A stretch of 64,000 nt of DNA from APNM01 sp040361335 (GCF_040361335.1 NZ_APNM01000010.1:1-64000); one strand, 5' to 3'. Positions 43,642-54,487 are shown, counted from the stretch's first letter. Numbers and translations are program-made. Notes: generated from the sequence alone by a model not told the origin.

Positions 43642-45683
43642 GCGCGGACCGGCGGACAGGTACCGAGATCGTGCGGGAGTTCCCGTACCGCGTGCGTCGG
43701 GTCGAGAACCTCTGGATCCCGATGCCGGACGGGACGCGGCTGGCGGCGCGCGCTTGGCTGCCGGAGGGGGCCGGGGACGCCCCGGTGCCCGCGATCCTCG
43801 AGTACATCCCCTACCGCAAGCGGGATTTCACGCGGCTGCGCGACGATGCCATGCACGCCTATTTCGCCGGGCATGGCTACGCCTGCCTGCGGGTGGACCT
43901 GCGCGGCAGCGGGGATTCCGAGGGCCTGCTTACCGACGAGTACCTGCCGCAGGAGCTGGACGACGGCGAGGCGGTGCTGGATTGGATCGCGGCCCAGGAT
44001 TGGTGCGACGGCCGCGTGGGCATGATCGGCATCTCCTGGGGCGGTTTCAACGGTCTGCAGCTCGCAGCCCGGCGCCCGGCGCCGCTCAAGGCCGTGATCA
44101 CGGCCTGCTCCACGGACGACCGCTACACCGACGATGTCCATTACATGGGCGGTTGCCTGCTGGCCGACAACCTGTCCTGGGCCTCGACCATGTACAGCCA
44201 CACTGCCCTGCCGCCGGACCCGGCGCTCGCCGGCCAGCGCTGGCGCCGCGATTGGCACGAGCGGATGGCGCGCAGCGGCTTCTGGCTGGAGCAATGGCTG
44301 GGCCATCAGCGCCGCGACGACTACTGGCGGCACGGGTCCGTCAACGAGGATTACGATGCCGTCCAGGTGCCGGTCATGGCCGTCTCGGGCTGGGCCGACG
44401 GCTATTCCAACGCCGTGTTCCGCCTGCTGGAGAACCTGCGGGTGCCGCGTATGGGCCTGATCGGGCCCTGGGGTCACAAGTACCCGCACGAGGGTCGCCC
44501 CGGCCCGGCCATCGATTTCCTGGGCGAGGCCCTGCGCTGGTGGGACCGCTGGCTGAAGGACATCGAGACCGGCGTCGAGGCCGAGCCCATGCTGCGCGCC
44601 TGGATGCAGGAGTCGGCGCCCCCGGACACCAACCTGCGGGTGCGCGCCGGACGTTGGGTCGGCGAGCCCGGCTGGCCGTCCGCCAATGTCGAGCACCGCG
44701 TCCATCCCCTGCGCCGGGGCCGGGTCGGCGGTCCCGGCAGCCCGGAGGGCAGCGGCGAACTGCCGATCCAGTCGCCGTTGTCGGTGGGGCTGTTCGCGGG
44801 ACGCTGGTGCTCGTTCACGGCGACCCCGGACCTGCCGCACGACCAGCGCGAGGAGGACGGCGGCTCGCTGGTGTTCGACAGCGAGCCGCTGACCGGGCCG
44901 GTCGAGATCCTGGGCGCGCCGGAGGTGCGGCTGCGGATCGCATCGGACCGCCCGGTGGCCATGGTGGCGGTTCGTCTGTCGGACATCGCCGAGAACGAGG
45001 AGGCGACGCGAGTCACCTACGGCCTGCTCAACCTGACCCACCGCGACGGTCACGCCGAGCCCGAGTCGCTGGCGCCCGGTCGTTTCCACGATGTGCGTGT
45101 GCAACTCAACGACATCGCCCAGCAGTTTCCGGCCGGGCATCGCATCCGGGTCTCGGTGTCGACCTCCTACTGGCCGGTGGTGTGGCCGGCGCCGGCGCCG
45201 CCGCGGCTGACCGTGGACGCCGCCGGCAGCGATCTGGTGCTGCCCGTGCGCCGCGGCCGCGAGGCGGATGAGGCCCTGCGCCAGCCCGGCCCGCCGCGGG
45301 CGGCGCCGGTCTCCGAGACCACGCTGCTGCAACCACGCGACTACGCCTGGAACGTCCACCGGGACCTGGCCGCAGACCGCGCCACCCTGGAGGTCAAGAA
45401 GGACGAGGGCGCCTTCACCATCGACGACATCGACCTGGCGATGCGGATCGCCACCAGCGAGTGGTACAGCCATACCGGCAACGACTACGACAGCGTGCGC
45501 GGCGAGACCGAGTCCGTGCGCGGCCTGTCGCGGGATGACTGGTCGGTGACCGTGCGCACACGCACCGTGCTGACATCCGACGCCACCCACTTCCATTTAC
45601 GCGCGGAGATGGACGGTTACGAGGGCGACCGGCGGGTCCACTCGCACAACATCGAGCGTTCGCTGCCCCGCGATCACATGTGA
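43638..45683 (+). CDS. CocE/NonD family hydrolase
   Basis: A 681-residue serine hydrolase without signal peptide, so probably cytoplasmic. Catalytic candidates are Ser in GISWGGF (residue near 135), Asp in SGWADGYSN and His in GPWGHKYPHEG. The C-terminal XPP-type jelly-roll domain includes DSEPLTGPVEILGAPEVRLR (quoted by key parts) and FPAGHRIRVSVSTSYWPVVW. Peptidase S15/cocaine-esterase relatives cleave esters and amides, including peptide-like antibiotics. It is coupled to the ATP-grasp gene by four overlapping bases, suggesting opposite or sequential steps on one metabolite. Confidence 0.92.
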   Translation: MSADRRTGTEIVREFPYRVRRVENLWIPMPDGTRLAARAWLPEGAGDAPVPAILEYIPYRKRDFTRLRDDAMHAYFAGHGYACLRVDLRGSGDSEGLLTDEYLPQELDDGEAVLDWIAAQDWCDGRVGMIGISWGGFNGLQLAARRPAPLKAVITACSTDDRYTDDVHYMGGCLLADNLSWASTMYSHTALPPDPALAGQRWRRDWHERMARSGFWLEQWLGHQRRDDYWRHGSVNEDYDAVQVPVMAVSGWADGYSNAVFRLLENLRVPRMGLIGPWGHKYPHEGRPGPAIDFLGEALRWWDRWLKDIETGVEAEPMLRAWMQESAPPDTNLRVRAGRWVGEPGWPSANVEHRVHPLRRGRVGGPGSPEGSGELPIQSPLSVGLFAGRWCSFTATPDLPHDQREEDGGSLVFDSEPLTGPVEILGAPEVRLRIASDRPVAMVAVRLSDIAENEEATRVTYGLLNLTHRDGHAEPESLAPGRFHDVRVQLNDIAQQFPAGHRIRVSVSTSYWPVVWPAPAPPRLTVDAAGSDLVLPVRRGREADEALRQPGPPRAAPVSETTLLQPRDYAWNVHRDLAADRATLEVKKDEGAFTIDDIDLAMRIATSEWYSHTGNDYDSVRGETESVRGLSRDDWSVTVRTRTVLTSDATHFHLRAEMDGYEGDRRVHSHNIERSLPRDHM

Positions 45684-45754
45684 ATGTCCGCGGTGTCCCC
45701 CGCGCCGCGTCGGTCGGTTATGCTGTGCGCATTGCGGGTCACGGGACGACGCAC

Positions 45755-46459
45755 ATGCCGAACAGCAATCTATCCGCGACGCTCCTGGGCGGACTGATCG
45801 CCGTGGGCCTGGCGGCGGCGGGCTATTTCGTGGCCGACGCCGCGCAGGCGATCCGGGCCAGCGAGCGCGTGGTCGAGGTCAAGGGACTGGCCGAGCGCGA
45901 GGTGCCGGCCGACCTGGTGCTGTGGTCGTTGAGCTACGGCGCGACCGCCGACGACCTCTCGGTGCTCAACCAGCGTCTCGCCGCGGATACCGAATCGGTG
46001 CGCGACTTTCTCCGCGAGCGCGGCTTCGAGGACGCCGAGATCAGCCGCGGCGAGCCCAATATCACGGACCGGCACGCCGGCTACGGCGAGCCCCGCGGCG
46101 AGCGTTACCAGGCGCAGGCCGTGATCCTGGTGCGCACGGACAAGGTGGACCGCGTGAAGGCGGCCCAGCAGGAGACCCAGTCGCTGGTCGCCGAGGGCGT
46201 GACTCTCAACCGCAACTACGAATACCCGACCGAATACCTGTTCACCCGGCTCAACGAGATCAAGCCGGAAATGATCGCGGAAGCCACGCGCTCCGCGCGC
46301 GAGGCGGCGCAGCAGTTCGCCGAGGACTCGGGCAGCGAGGTCGGCGGCATCCGCCGGGCCCGCCAGGGTTATTTCTCGATCGAGGACCGGGACCGGCTGT
46401 CGCCGCACATCAAGCGCGTGCGCGTGGTGACCACCGTGGAATATCACTTGATCGACTGA
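45755..46459 (+). CDS. SIMPL domain protein
   Basis: A 234-residue membrane-anchored periplasmic protein. A hydrophobic N-terminus (ATLLGGLIAVGLAAAGYFVA) acts as signal anchor. The SIMPL (DUF541) domain follows, with ERVVEVKGLAEREVPADLVLW, AEISRGEPNITDRHA and IKRVRVVTTVEYHL at the end. The family is linked to outer-membrane or stress functions with no clear mechanism. The start at 45755 gives a proper anchor; 45680 would add 25 residues without homology. Confidence 0.9.
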   Translation: MPNSNLSATLLGGLIAVGLAAAGYFVADAAQAIRASERVVEVKGLAEREVPADLVLWSLSYGATADDLSVLNQRLAADTESVRDFLRERGFEDAEISRGEPNITDRHAGYGEPRGERYQAQAVILVRTDKVDRVKAAQQETQSLVAEGVTLNRNYEYPTEYLFTRLNEIKPEMIAEATRSAREAAQQFAEDSGSEVGGIRRARQGYFSIEDRDRLSPHIKRVRVVTTVEYHLID

Positions 46460-46499
46460 CCGGCGCCGCCGCGGGCGGCGGCCGGCAGGGGGAGCAAGC

Positions 46500-47423
46500 A
46501 TGGCGGAAGGCGCAGTCCGCTCGCCGGTTCGCCGGCAACTGTTTCGTTCGATGGCCCGCGGGCTGATCCGGCCCGCGCTGCACCCGCGATTCTCGGTCGC
46601 CGCCCAGCGGCGCTGGATCGCGGCGCTGACCGGCACCGTGCCGCCGCCGCGCGGCATCCAGCGTTACAGCGTGCGCATGGGCGGCGTGCCGGCCGAGCGC
46701 CTCGACTACCGCGACGGTGGCGACATGGCGTTGTTGTTCCTGCACGGCGGCGGCTATGTCTTCGGCTCGCCGCGCACCCACCGCAGCATCAGCGGCACCC
46801 TCGCACGGGAGGCCGGTGCCACCGTGTTCGCCCCGGACTACCGTCTGGCCCCCGAGTATTCCTGCCCGGCCGCGGTGGAGGACGCCATGGCCGCCTATCG
46901 CTGGCTGCTGGACACGGGTTGGCCGCCGGCGCGGATCGCGGTGGCGGGCGACTCCGCCGGCGGCGGCCTGGCCCTGGCGGCGATGGTGGCCCTGCGCGAC
47001 GAGGGCGCGGCGATGCCGGCGGCGCTCGGCCTGATCTCGCCCTGGGTCGACCTGACCTTGGCGGGCGAGAGCATGCGCGAGCGGGCCGATGCCGATCCCA
47101 TGCTGCAGCGGGCCTGGCTGGCCCAGGCCGCGCGGCTGTACGCCGGGCCCCGCGGCACCGAGGACAGTTTCTGCTCGCCCCTGTTCGCGGATCTCGGCTG
47201 GCTGCCGCCGCTGTTCATCCAGGTCGGCAGCGACGAGATCCTGTACAGCGATGCCGAGCGGTTGGCCGAGCGGGTGCGGCTGGCCGGCGGCGAGGCCGAA
47301 CTCCACGTCTTCGAGGATCTCTGGCACGACTTTCACCTGCACGCGGGCCTGCTGCCCGAGGCCGACGCCGCCCTGGCCGAGTTGGCCGGGCAATTGCGGT
47401 CGGCCTGTCAGTCCGCGGGCTGA
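46500..47423 (+). CDS. Alpha/beta hydrolase (hormone-sensitive-lipase family)
   Basis: A 307-residue esterase/lipase with the oxyanion motif HGGGYVFG near residue 82, the nucleophile GDSAGGG near 152, and catalytic Asp in QVGSDEILY and His in DLWHDFHLH near the C-terminus. This is the HSL group (type IV) of bacterial lipases acting on short acyl esters. AGGGGGAG precedes the start. The 3' end overlaps the convergent patatin gene by 16 bases. Confidence 0.94.
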   Translation: MAEGAVRSPVRRQLFRSMARGLIRPALHPRFSVAAQRRWIAALTGTVPPPRGIQRYSVRMGGVPAERLDYRDGGDMALLFLHGGGYVFGSPRTHRSISGTLAREAGATVFAPDYRLAPEYSCPAAVEDAMAAYRWLLDTGWPPARIAVAGDSAGGGLALAAMVALRDEGAAMPAALGLISPWVDLTLAGESMRERADADPMLQRAWLAQAARLYAGPRGTEDSFCSPLFADLGWLPPLFIQVGSDEILYSDAERLAERVRLAGGEAELHVFEDLWHDFHLHAGLLPEADAALAELAGQLRSACQSAG

Positions 47424-48322
47424 TCCGCCGGTCTATCGCCAAGCCAGGCGTGGATGATATCCGCGTGCTCCTCGACCAGCCGGCGGCCCTCGGCGATGGC
47501 CTCGTCCGCGCGGTGGAAGTCCAGGAACGCCAAATCGGGCAGTAGCGGCGCCAGGGTGATCTCCGGCGGATCGCCGGCCATGCGGCTGCGGGTGATGCGG
47601 TCCTGCATGATGTTGACGCTGGCGGTGATCACGTCGAACAGGCCCGGCTCGTCGTCGTTCGAGGACAGGTGGGTCAGCATCTTCCGCCAGAAGCCGGCCT
47701 CCCCCTCGGCGTTGGCCTCGTGCGCGATCTGGCGCCGGCCGGAGGACGACATGCGCGTGCCCACCAGCTTGGCGTTCAAATTCACCGCGATCACCACGTC
47801 CGCGCCCAGGGCGCGGGCGGCCGAGACCGGCACCGGGTTCACCAGACCGCCGTCCAGCATCCAGCGTTCGCCGAACTTCACCGGGGAAAACAGGCCCGGC
47901 AGCGCACAGGAGGCGCGCGCCGCCGGCAGTATCGGGCCCCGGGTCAGCCAGGATTCGCGGCCGGTGTGCATATCGGTGGCGACGCTCACGTAGCGTTGGT
48001 CCAGCGACTCGATGTCGGGGTTGCGGTAGCCGTCCTGGAAGAAGCCGAACAGCTTCTCGCCCTTGACCATGCCGCCGGAGAAGCCCAGGTCCATCAGGTT
48101 GAACACGTCGCGCACCGTCAGGCGCCGGACCCAGTCCGCGAACGCGTCGAGCTGGCCGGAGACGTATACCGCGCCGACCAGGGCGCCGATCGAGGTGCCG
48201 GCGATCACCTTCGGACGCACGCCCATGTCCTCCAGTGCCTGGATCACGCCGATGTGGGTCCAGCCCCGCGCCGAGCCGCTGCCCAGCGCCAGCCCCAGTG
48301 CCGGTTCCTTGCCGTGTTTCAT
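47408..48322 (-). CDS. Patatin-like phospholipase
   Basis: A 304-residue patatin (RssA-like). The oxyanion loop LALGSGSARGW is near residue 12, the Ser nucleophile is in GTSIGALVG near residue 44, and the Asp of the dyad is in the WMLDGGLVNPVPV block near 165. The family hydrolyses phospholipids or lysophospholipids. Starts at 48322 or 48358 are possible; the former gives the shorter, more usual N-terminus. It is downstream of the MATE gene. Confidence 0.92.
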   Translation of the reverse strand: MKHGKEPALGLALGSGSARGWTHIGVIQALEDMGVRPKVIAGTSIGALVGAVYVSGQLDAFADWVRRLTVRDVFNLMDLGFSGGMVKGEKLFGFFQDGYRNPDIESLDQRYVSVATDMHTGRESWLTRGPILPAARASCALPGLFSPVKFGERWMLDGGLVNPVPVSAARALGADVVIAVNLNAKLVGTRMSSSGRRQIAHEANAEGEAGFWRKMLTHLSSNDDEPGLFDVITASVNIMQDRITRSRMAGDPPEITLAPLLPDLAFLDFHRADEAIAEGRRLVEEHADIIHAWLGDRPADQPAD

Positions 48323-48390
48323 CCGGTGCCGTTCCGTCCCGGTTGTTCGGGTCACCATGATGCCGTTTTTCCGGGCCGCCGTGGAGCCGC

Positions 48391-49722
48391 TCAGACGCTG
48401 ATCGCGCGCCAGCCCCGCCGTTCCCACAGGAGCGCGAAGACCACGGTCTGGAGCAGGCGATAGCCCATGAAGGCCACCCAGATCGGCAGGAGGCCCAACC
48501 CCCACTGCGTGCCCATGAGCCAGGCCAGGGGCAGGAACAAGACCCATTGCATCCCCAGGGCCACGACCATGACCGCGCCGGTGGCGCCCGCGCCCAGGAG
48601 GGCATGCATCAGGATCAGGCCGACGCCGTCGAGGGCGATGCCGGCGCCCACGATCCGCAGCGGCAGGCGGGCGAGATCGCTCAGGGCCGGGTCGTGCAGG
48701 AAGCCGGCCAGGATCAGGTCCGGCAGCAGCAGCATGGGCAGGCCCAGCATTACCAGCATCGCCGCGCCCACGCGCGCCACGTCCCAGCCCCAGCGGTGGG
48801 CGTCGTCGGCCTCGCCGCGGCCGAGGGCCTGACCCACCAGCGTGGTCGCGGCCAGGCCCAGGCCGATGGCCGGCAGCACCGCCACCAGGGTGAGGTTGAT
48901 CAGGACGTTGGCCGCCGCGGTCTCGTCGGTGCCCACGCGCGCCAGAATCCAGAACAGGGCCGTCAGCCCGGCGGCGAACAGCAGTTGCTGCGCCGACGAG
49001 GGCAGGCCCAGGCGGAGCTGGCGCAGGAGCTGCCGGGGTCCAGGCCAGCGCCGCAGGAAGCCGGCGTCCGCCGCCTCGCGGCGCGCCAGGGCGATATAGA
49101 TGGCGGTGCCCAGCACGGTGCTGGCCGCGGTGCCGATGCCGGCGCCGAGGGTGCCCAGCGCGGGCGCGCCCAGGGCGCCGAAGATCAGGACGTAGCTGAT
49201 GGCGACGTTGGCGGTGTGCATCAGCAGCAGGGTGTAGAGGTACAGGCGCGGCTTGTCCACGGCGTTCCAGAAGCCGCGGAAGGCGAAGTTCATGCCCACG
49301 GCGGCGACCGCCGCCAGCCGCGCCTGGAAGTAGGGCGTGCCCGCCGCGACCACGGCCGGATCGGGGCTCAGGTGGGCGAACAGCGCCGGCGCGGCCGTCC
49401 ACAGCAGCAGCGTGATCGGCAGTCCCAGGACCAGGGCCAGCAGGAGGCCGCCGTTCAGGGGCGCGGCGGTCTCCTCGTGGCGGCCCTCGCCGTGGCGCCG
49501 GGCGGCGGTGGCCTGGACCGCGGTGGCCAGCCCGATCACCACCGCCACCGACATGAAGCTGAGGAAACTGCCCAGACCCACGCCCGCCAGCGCCGGTGCG
49601 CCTAGGGCGCCGACCATGGCGGTATCGATCAGGTTGAGCAGGTTCTGCGAGGTCATGCCGCCGATGATCGGCAGCGACAGGCCCAGGATCCGTCGGGTGC
49701 GCGCGCGTTCCGGCAGCAGCAT
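48391..49722 (-). CDS. MATE family efflux transporter
   Basis: A 443-residue inner-membrane exporter with about 12 helices in two MATE halves. The N-terminal ILGLSLPIIGGMTSQNLLNLIDTAMVGALGAPALAGVGL region (key residues P-G-N-D-M-G-A-AGV) is typical of DinF/NorM-like proteins. It would export cationic drugs or metabolites driven by Na+ or H+. The neighbouring patatin gene is 68 bases downstream. Confidence 0.93.
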   Translation of the reverse strand: MLLPERARTRRILGLSLPIIGGMTSQNLLNLIDTAMVGALGAPALAGVGLGSFLSFMSVAVVIGLATAVQATAARRHGEGRHEETAAPLNGGLLLALVLGLPITLLLWTAAPALFAHLSPDPAVVAAGTPYFQARLAAVAAVGMNFAFRGFWNAVDKPRLYLYTLLLMHTANVAISYVLIFGALGAPALGTLGAGIGTAASTVLGTAIYIALARREAADAGFLRRWPGPRQLLRQLRLGLPSSAQQLLFAAGLTALFWILARVGTDETAAANVLINLTLVAVLPAIGLGLAATTLVGQALGRGEADDAHRWGWDVARVGAAMLVMLGLPMLLLPDLILAGFLHDPALSDLARLPLRIVGAGIALDGVGLILMHALLGAGATGAVMVVALGMQWVLFLPLAWLMGTQWGLGLLPIWVAFMGYRLLQTVVFALLWERRGWRAISV

Positions 49723-49818
49723 CGGCGGACTATAGCAGCCGCCGCCGGGCCTGTGCCCCGCCGCGCTTTTGGTTAGACTCGGGGCCATGCGATGGAACGA
49801 GCCGCCGGTCACGCCGCG

Positions 49819-51336
49819 ATGAGCGCCAACCCCAGGGCCGCCGCCGACACCGCCCATATGGTCGCGGCGGTCGATCTCGGCTCCAACAGCTTCCACATGA
49901 TCGTCGCCCGCAGCGCCGGCCGCGAGCTGCACATCGTCGATCGCCTCAAGGAGTCGGTGCGCCTGGCCGCGGGCCTGGACGAGCGCCGGCGGCTGACGCC
50001 GGAAGCGCGCGACCGCGCCCTCGACACCCTCGCCCGGTTCGGCCAGCGCCTGCGCCACCTGCCGCCGGGCCGGGTGCGGGCGGTGGGCACCAATACCCTG
50101 CGGCGGGCGCGCGGCGTCGGCGATTTCCTGGGCGACGCCGAGGCCGCGCTAGGGCACCCGATCGAGATCATCTACGGCGCCGAGGAGGCGCGGCTGATCT
50201 ACGGCGGCGTGGCCCAGGATCTGGGCGTGGAGCGGCCGCGGCGGCTGGTGGCGGACATCGGCGGCGGCTCCACCGAGCTGATCGTCGGCGAGCTGGCCAC
50301 CCCCGAGCTGATGGAGAGCGTCTCGCTCGGGGCGGTCACCCACAGCCAGCGCTATTTCGCCGGCGGCTATATCGACAAGTCATCCTGGCGGGCGGCGATC
50401 CTGGACGCGCGCGTGCGGCTGGAGCCGCTGGCGCGCGAGTACCGGCGCGCCGGCTGGGATGTGGCGGTCGGGGCCTCGGGCAGCATCAAGGCCGTGCAGA
50501 AGGTCGCCCAGGAGGCCGGCTGGGCGGCCCAGGCGGTTACGCGCGATGCCTTGGAACGCATCGGCAAGGCCCTGGTCAAGGCGGGGCATATCGATCGCGT
50601 GAAGCTGTCCGGCCTGTCCGACGATCGACGGCCGATCTTTCCCGGCGGCACGGCGGTGTTGGCCGCGATCTTCGAGAGCCTGGGCGTCGAGGCCATGGAG
50701 GTCTCGGACAAGGCCCTGCGCGAAGGCTTGCTGCTGGACCTGCTGGGCCGGCTGGAGGATCACGACGTGCGCGCCGACAGCGTGGCGGCCGCGGCCGCCC
50801 GCTACGGTGTCGACCGTGCCCACGCAGAGCGGGTCGCGGCCACAGCGGGCCGCCTGTTCGCGCAGGTGCCGGGTTGGGCCGGGGCGCCGACGGCGGCGCC
50901 GCGGATGCTGGACTGGGCGGCGCGGCTGCACGAGATCGGCCTGGCGATCGCGCACAAGGGTTATCACAAGCACGGCGAATATATCGTGCGCCAGGCCGAC
51001 CTGCAGGGGTTCTCGCAGACCGAGCAATTGGTGCTGGCGATCCTGCTGCGGCTGCATCGGGGCAAGTTCCGCACCGACATCGCCGGCGATCTGCCCAAGC
51101 CGCAGCGGGTGCCGGTGCTGCGGCTGGCGATCCTGCTGCGGCTGGCGGTGCTGCTGCACCGGGGACGCGATCCCGAGGGGGCGCCCCCCGTGCACCTGGA
51201 GACCGACGGCGACCGCCTGCGCCTGTCCTTCGATCCGGGGTGGCTGGCGGCGCACCCGCTGACCTACGCCGACCTGTTGCGCGAGGCGGAGGCGCTGGGA
51301 CAGGCGGGCTACGAGTTGGTGATCCGTGATCCGTGA
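49819..51336 (+). CDS. ppx: Exopolyphosphatase/pppGpp phosphohydrolase (Ppx/GppA)
   Basis: A 505-residue protein of the Ppx/GppA family. The ASKHA phosphate motifs are VAAVDLGSNSFHMIVA near residue 19 and LVADIGGGSTELIVGE near residue 146. A C-terminal HD-like domain (residues about 325-480, ARLHEIGLAIAHKGYHKH) follows, as in long Ppx. It removes phosphate from polyphosphate or pppGpp. Ppk1 is encoded about 7 kb away at 58595-60697. The last five codons and stop lie inside a heptamer repeat array. Confidence 0.94.
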   Translation: MSANPRAAADTAHMVAAVDLGSNSFHMIVARSAGRELHIVDRLKESVRLAAGLDERRRLTPEARDRALDTLARFGQRLRHLPPGRVRAVGTNTLRRARGVGDFLGDAEAALGHPIEIIYGAEEARLIYGGVAQDLGVERPRRLVADIGGGSTELIVGELATPELMESVSLGAVTHSQRYFAGGYIDKSSWRAAILDARVRLEPLAREYRRAGWDVAVGASGSIKAVQKVAQEAGWAAQAVTRDALERIGKALVKAGHIDRVKLSGLSDDRRPIFPGGTAVLAAIFESLGVEAMEVSDKALREGLLLDLLGRLEDHDVRADSVAAAAARYGVDRAHAERVAATAGRLFAQVPGWAGAPTAAPRMLDWAARLHEIGLAIAHKGYHKHGEYIVRQADLQGFSQTEQLVLAILLRLHRGKFRTDIAGDLPKPQRVPVLRLAILLRLAVLLHRGRDPEGAPPVHLETDGDRLRLSFDPGWLAAHPLTYADLLREAEALGQAGYELVIRDP

Positions 51337-51347
51337 TTGGTGATTCG
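51320..51347 (+). repeat. Four-copy 7-bp tandem repeat at the ppx 3' end
   Basis: Four units TGATCCG, TGATCCG, TGATTGG, TGATTCG. The array overlaps the end of ppx, encoding its final residues and containing its stop codon, so a change in unit number would alter the C-terminus. Confidence 0.7.
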
Positions 51348-51357
51348 CGGGCGGGCG

Positions 51358-52941
<1,584 letters not shown>

Positions 52942-53053
52942 CGGTCTGCGTTTCGGTCGGATGTGGTGCGGCGAGGCGGCGGCGCGAGCGTCCGGGCCCC
53001 GCGCGTGGGCCGCGCAATCTTACGGCCTGTGGCGGATTCTGTATAGCGCCGTC

Positions 53054-53068
53054 ATAGCTTTGGTCTAT
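53054..53068. promoter_or_regulatory. OxyR-like half of a binding site upstream of dps
   Basis: The sequence ATAG-CTTTGGT-CTAT matches the inner ATAG-N7-CTAT unit of the OxyR consensus, and another ATAG lies 11 bases upstream (53043). The full four-part OxyR site is not complete. It is about 95 bases before the dps ATG, in an AT-richer region, so it may control peroxide induction. This is a pattern match only. Confidence 0.4.
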
Positions 53069-53160
53069 GGAATGGTTTTAAACAATCAATTTTGAATTCG
53101 CCCGGGCGGCCCCATCTTGATCTTCCGGGCAATGGTTCAAACGACGCAGGAGGTTCCGCC

Positions 53161-53667
53161 ATGGCCGCCGAGATGCATGCCGCCACCGACCAGCAGGTGT
53201 TCGTGGACATCGGTATCCCCGAGGACACCCGCCGCGAGATCGCCGGCGGCCTGAGCCGCCTGCTGGCGGACGAGTACACCCTGTACCTCAAGACCCACAA
53301 CTTCCACTGGAACGTGAAGGGGCCGCAGTTCAAGGCCCTGCACGACCTGTTCGAGACCCAGTACCGGGATCTCGCCACGGCGGTTGACGACATCGCCGAG
53401 CGTATCCGCGCCCTGGGCTTCTACGCGCCGGGCTCCTACCGACAGTTCGCGGACCTGACTTCGATCGAGGAGGAGACCGGTCACCCCGAGGCGGACGACA
53501 TGATCCGTCAGCTCGTCACCGGCCAGGAAACCGTCGTGCGCACCGCGCGCGAGGTGCTCGGCCCGGCGAGCGACGCCGCCGACGAGCCGACCGTGGACCT
53601 GCTCACCGAGCGCATGCGTACCCACGAGAAGAACGCCTGGATGCTGCGCAGCATGCTCGGCGACTGA
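53161..53667 (+). CDS. dps: Dps-family DNA-protection ferritin
   Basis: A 168-residue Dps/ferritin-like protein that oxidises and stores iron, and protects DNA. The intersubunit ferroxidase signature is HNFHWNVKGPQFKALHDLFE near residue 39 with the conserved His, Asp and Glu. The length fits the dodecameric family. AGGAGG lies 8 bases before the ATG at 53161, which decides the start over an in-frame upstream ATG at 53092. A terminator hairpin follows. Confidence 0.96.
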   Translation: MAAEMHAATDQQVFVDIGIPEDTRREIAGGLSRLLADEYTLYLKTHNFHWNVKGPQFKALHDLFETQYRDLATAVDDIAERIRALGFYAPGSYRQFADLTSIEEETGHPEADDMIRQLVTGQETVVRTAREVLGPASDAADEPTVDLLTERMRTHEKNAWMLRSMLGD

Positions 53668-53736
53668 ACGACAGCGACCCCCGGGCCCGCGGGGGCGGCC
53701 CGACGTTGCCCCTCACTCCCTCTTGCCCCCGATCCT

Positions 53737-53773
53737 CGGCCGGATAGATCTCCCCCGCCTATCCGGCCGTTTT
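53737..53773 (+). terminator. Rho-independent terminator after dps
   Basis: A perfect 11-bp stem (CGGCCGGATAG / CTATCCGGCCG) with an 11-base loop and then TTTT on the plus strand. It overlaps the 3' end of the convergent membrane-protein gene, whose TAG stop is part of the right arm. Confidence 0.75.
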
Positions 53774-54487
53774 CTGTGCGGTCGCGCGCAGGCGGCGCCA
53801 GGCCGAGAGGGCGTACAGGAACAGGAACACCCCGAGCATCAGCTCCTTGACCTCGCCGAGCTGCGGATCCAGCGGAATCGGCTCGCCCCAGAGCGCTTCC
53901 TGGAGTTTCTCGGGAACGGTCGCCAAGCCGGCGAGCAGGCCGGCCGGCACGCACACGTGGGTGGGCAGCAACCAGTACCAGCGGCCCGCCGGATCCAGCG
54001 CGCGGCCGCGGGCACGCCGCCACAGCGGCAGGATGCCGCCGGCGATCAGCGCGCCCAGGGTCAGCAGGTTGCGCGGGAGCTGGTCGAGCAGGCCGCCGAT
54101 GCCGCTGTTGGTGTTGTGCAGGTTGGTCTCGCTCTGCTCGTTGAAGCCCTGCCAGGTCTCGGGCGTGACCCAGCCGAACCAGTGCTGGCCCCAGCTCGCC
54201 TCCTCGCCGCCGAAGTACAGGCAGCCCAGGGCCAGCAGCCCGAACCAGAGCGCCAGCCGCTTGTCGCCCAGCCGCAGGAAGCCGCGCGCGGTCAGGGCCG
54301 CCAGCACCAGGGCGATGGCCACGAAGACCACGGTGCCTTCCTCGGTCACGCCCAGCTCGCTGACGAACCAGCGGTTGTACACGGCGTAGTCCAGCAGCAT
54401 CGCCGCCGGATAGTGCATCAGGTACAGCAGCAGCGGCAGGGCGAGCCAGAGCCAGGCGGTCGGCTCGCGGCGGACGGCGTCGTTCAT
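53759..54487 (-). CDS. Uncharacterised membrane protein with GEE-SWGQ / NEQSETNLHN motifs
   Basis: A 242-residue inner-membrane protein with about six hydrophobic segments. Between the third and fourth lie FGGEEASWGQHWFGW and then NEQSETNLHN, acidic/His-rich motifs of the type I remember from a widespread uncharacterised membrane family; their polar residues could bind a metal. No function can be assigned. The start at 54487 is chosen as the first ATG before the hydrophobic region (MNDAVRREPT). Divergent or convergent neighbours give no clue. Confidence 0.72.
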   Translation of the reverse strand: MNDAVRREPTAWLWLALPLLLYLMHYPAAMLLDYAVYNRWFVSELGVTEEGTVVFVAIALVLAALTARGFLRLGDKRLALWFGLLALGCLYFGGEEASWGQHWFGWVTPETWQGFNEQSETNLHNTNSGIGGLLDQLPRNLLTLGALIAGGILPLWRRARGRALDPAGRWYWLLPTHVCVPAGLLAGLATVPEKLQEALWGEPIPLDPQLGEVKELMLGVFLFLYALSAWRRLRATAQKTAG

